Part shown: positions 5,781 to 5,936 of the stretch, piece by piece
Layout: every line of letters starts with the position of its first letter
Numbering within the stretch: position 1 is the first letter of the stretch
Assembly: GCA_028275265.1 (NCBI GenBank)
Contig: JAPWUZ010000173.1
Coordinates: 1-5,936, forward strand
Direction: 5' to 3'
Length of the DNA: 5,936 bases
DNA from: Armatimonadota bacterium
GTDB lineage: Bacteria; Armatimonadota; HRBIN16
Program-made: the position numbers and the translations under genes
The notes under the pieces: model-generated
The model's database searches: none
What the model was told of the DNA's origin: nothing
The model's input: the letters and a program-made list of their open reading frames with translations, nothing else

Positions 5781-5891
5781 TTGCCAAAAGATGAGGTCAA
5801 CGGGAGGTGAAGGTTTGCAGGAGGACAGACGATGGATGCAGTGGGTATCTCCGCCCTTCTTGGTCGCCGTCACTTCGGGTTGACTGTGAGA

Positions 5892-5921
5892 ATCCTAGCA
5901 CAGATAAATGTGGTTTGTCAA
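5892..5921 (-). promoter_or_regulatory. Candidate sigma70-type promoter and ~120-nt leader for the 851-aa repeat protein
   Basis: On the minus strand a perfect TTGACA (5916-5921) is followed after 18 nt by TAGGAT (5892-5897, 4 of 6 match to TATAAT), which is preceded by TG-C, an extended -10 element. Transcription would begin near 5885, giving a leader of about 120 nt before the ATG at 5764. I see no recognised riboswitch consensus in the leader (5765-5885) and no gene in it. The window's last 15 nt (5922-5936) show nothing further. Confidence 0.65.
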
Positions 5922-5936
5922 GAGGGTTTGAGGGTG

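Noticed and set aside
5637..5873. 78-residue minus-strand frame covering the leader and start of the 851-aa gene
   Set aside because: Overlaps the real signal peptide in another frame, has no good ribosome binding site, and its composition is unremarkable. A leader peptide role cannot be supported.
5765..5885. Riboswitch in the leader of the 851-aa gene
   Set aside because: No match to consensus features of TPP, cobalamin, SAM, glycine, fluoride or cyclic-di-GMP switches that I could recognise by eye.

Overview
This is a GC-rich bacterial window with two unrelated blocks facing each other across a shared terminator region near 2.33-2.42 kb. The encoded outer-membrane beta-barrel implies a diderm envelope. 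The combination of a barrel-Amt-PII cluster, secreted proteins with paired dockerin-like calcium loops, and secreted proteins full of G-V-Y-G repeats suggests Armatimonadota or a similar environmental phylum. That assignment is an inference from protein style, not from any phylogenetic marker.

Plus strand, 1-2370: a nitrogen-acquisition operon. It starts with the C-terminal end of an outer-membrane beta-barrel protein (cut by the window edge). Next come a full AmtB-type ammonium channel with all the pore residues and a PII signalling protein with an intact T-loop tyrosine. The three genes are 12 and 16 nt apart, each internal gene has a strong Shine-Dalgarno sequence, and a 12-bp GC-rich hairpin followed by TTTT ends the unit. 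The expected logic is ammonium entry through the outer membrane (barrel, inferred), transport through the inner membrane (AmtB), and gating of AmtB by PII according to 2-oxoglutarate, ATP/ADP and possibly uridylylation.

Minus strand, 5936-2425: two exported proteins. The first (5764-3209, 851 aa) has a signal peptide, an N-terminal module, tail-fibre-like segments, fourteen tandem copies of a 26-residue Gly/Ser/Tyr-rich repeat, and a distinct 160-residue C-terminal region. It is preceded by a good candidate sigma70-type promoter and a leader of about 120 nt. The second (3108-2425, 227 aa) has a signal peptide, beta-rich modules and two dockerin-like EF-hand calcium loops at the C-terminus. 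The 100-bp gap between them carries a perfect 32-nt palindrome and a short sequence resembling dispersed intergenic repeats. Neither protein has an assigned function. Both look like cell-surface or secreted structural proteins.

No tRNA, rRNA, CRISPR array, insertion sequence or recognisable riboswitch was found. The most unusual content is the 26-residue repeat array and its nested internal symmetry.
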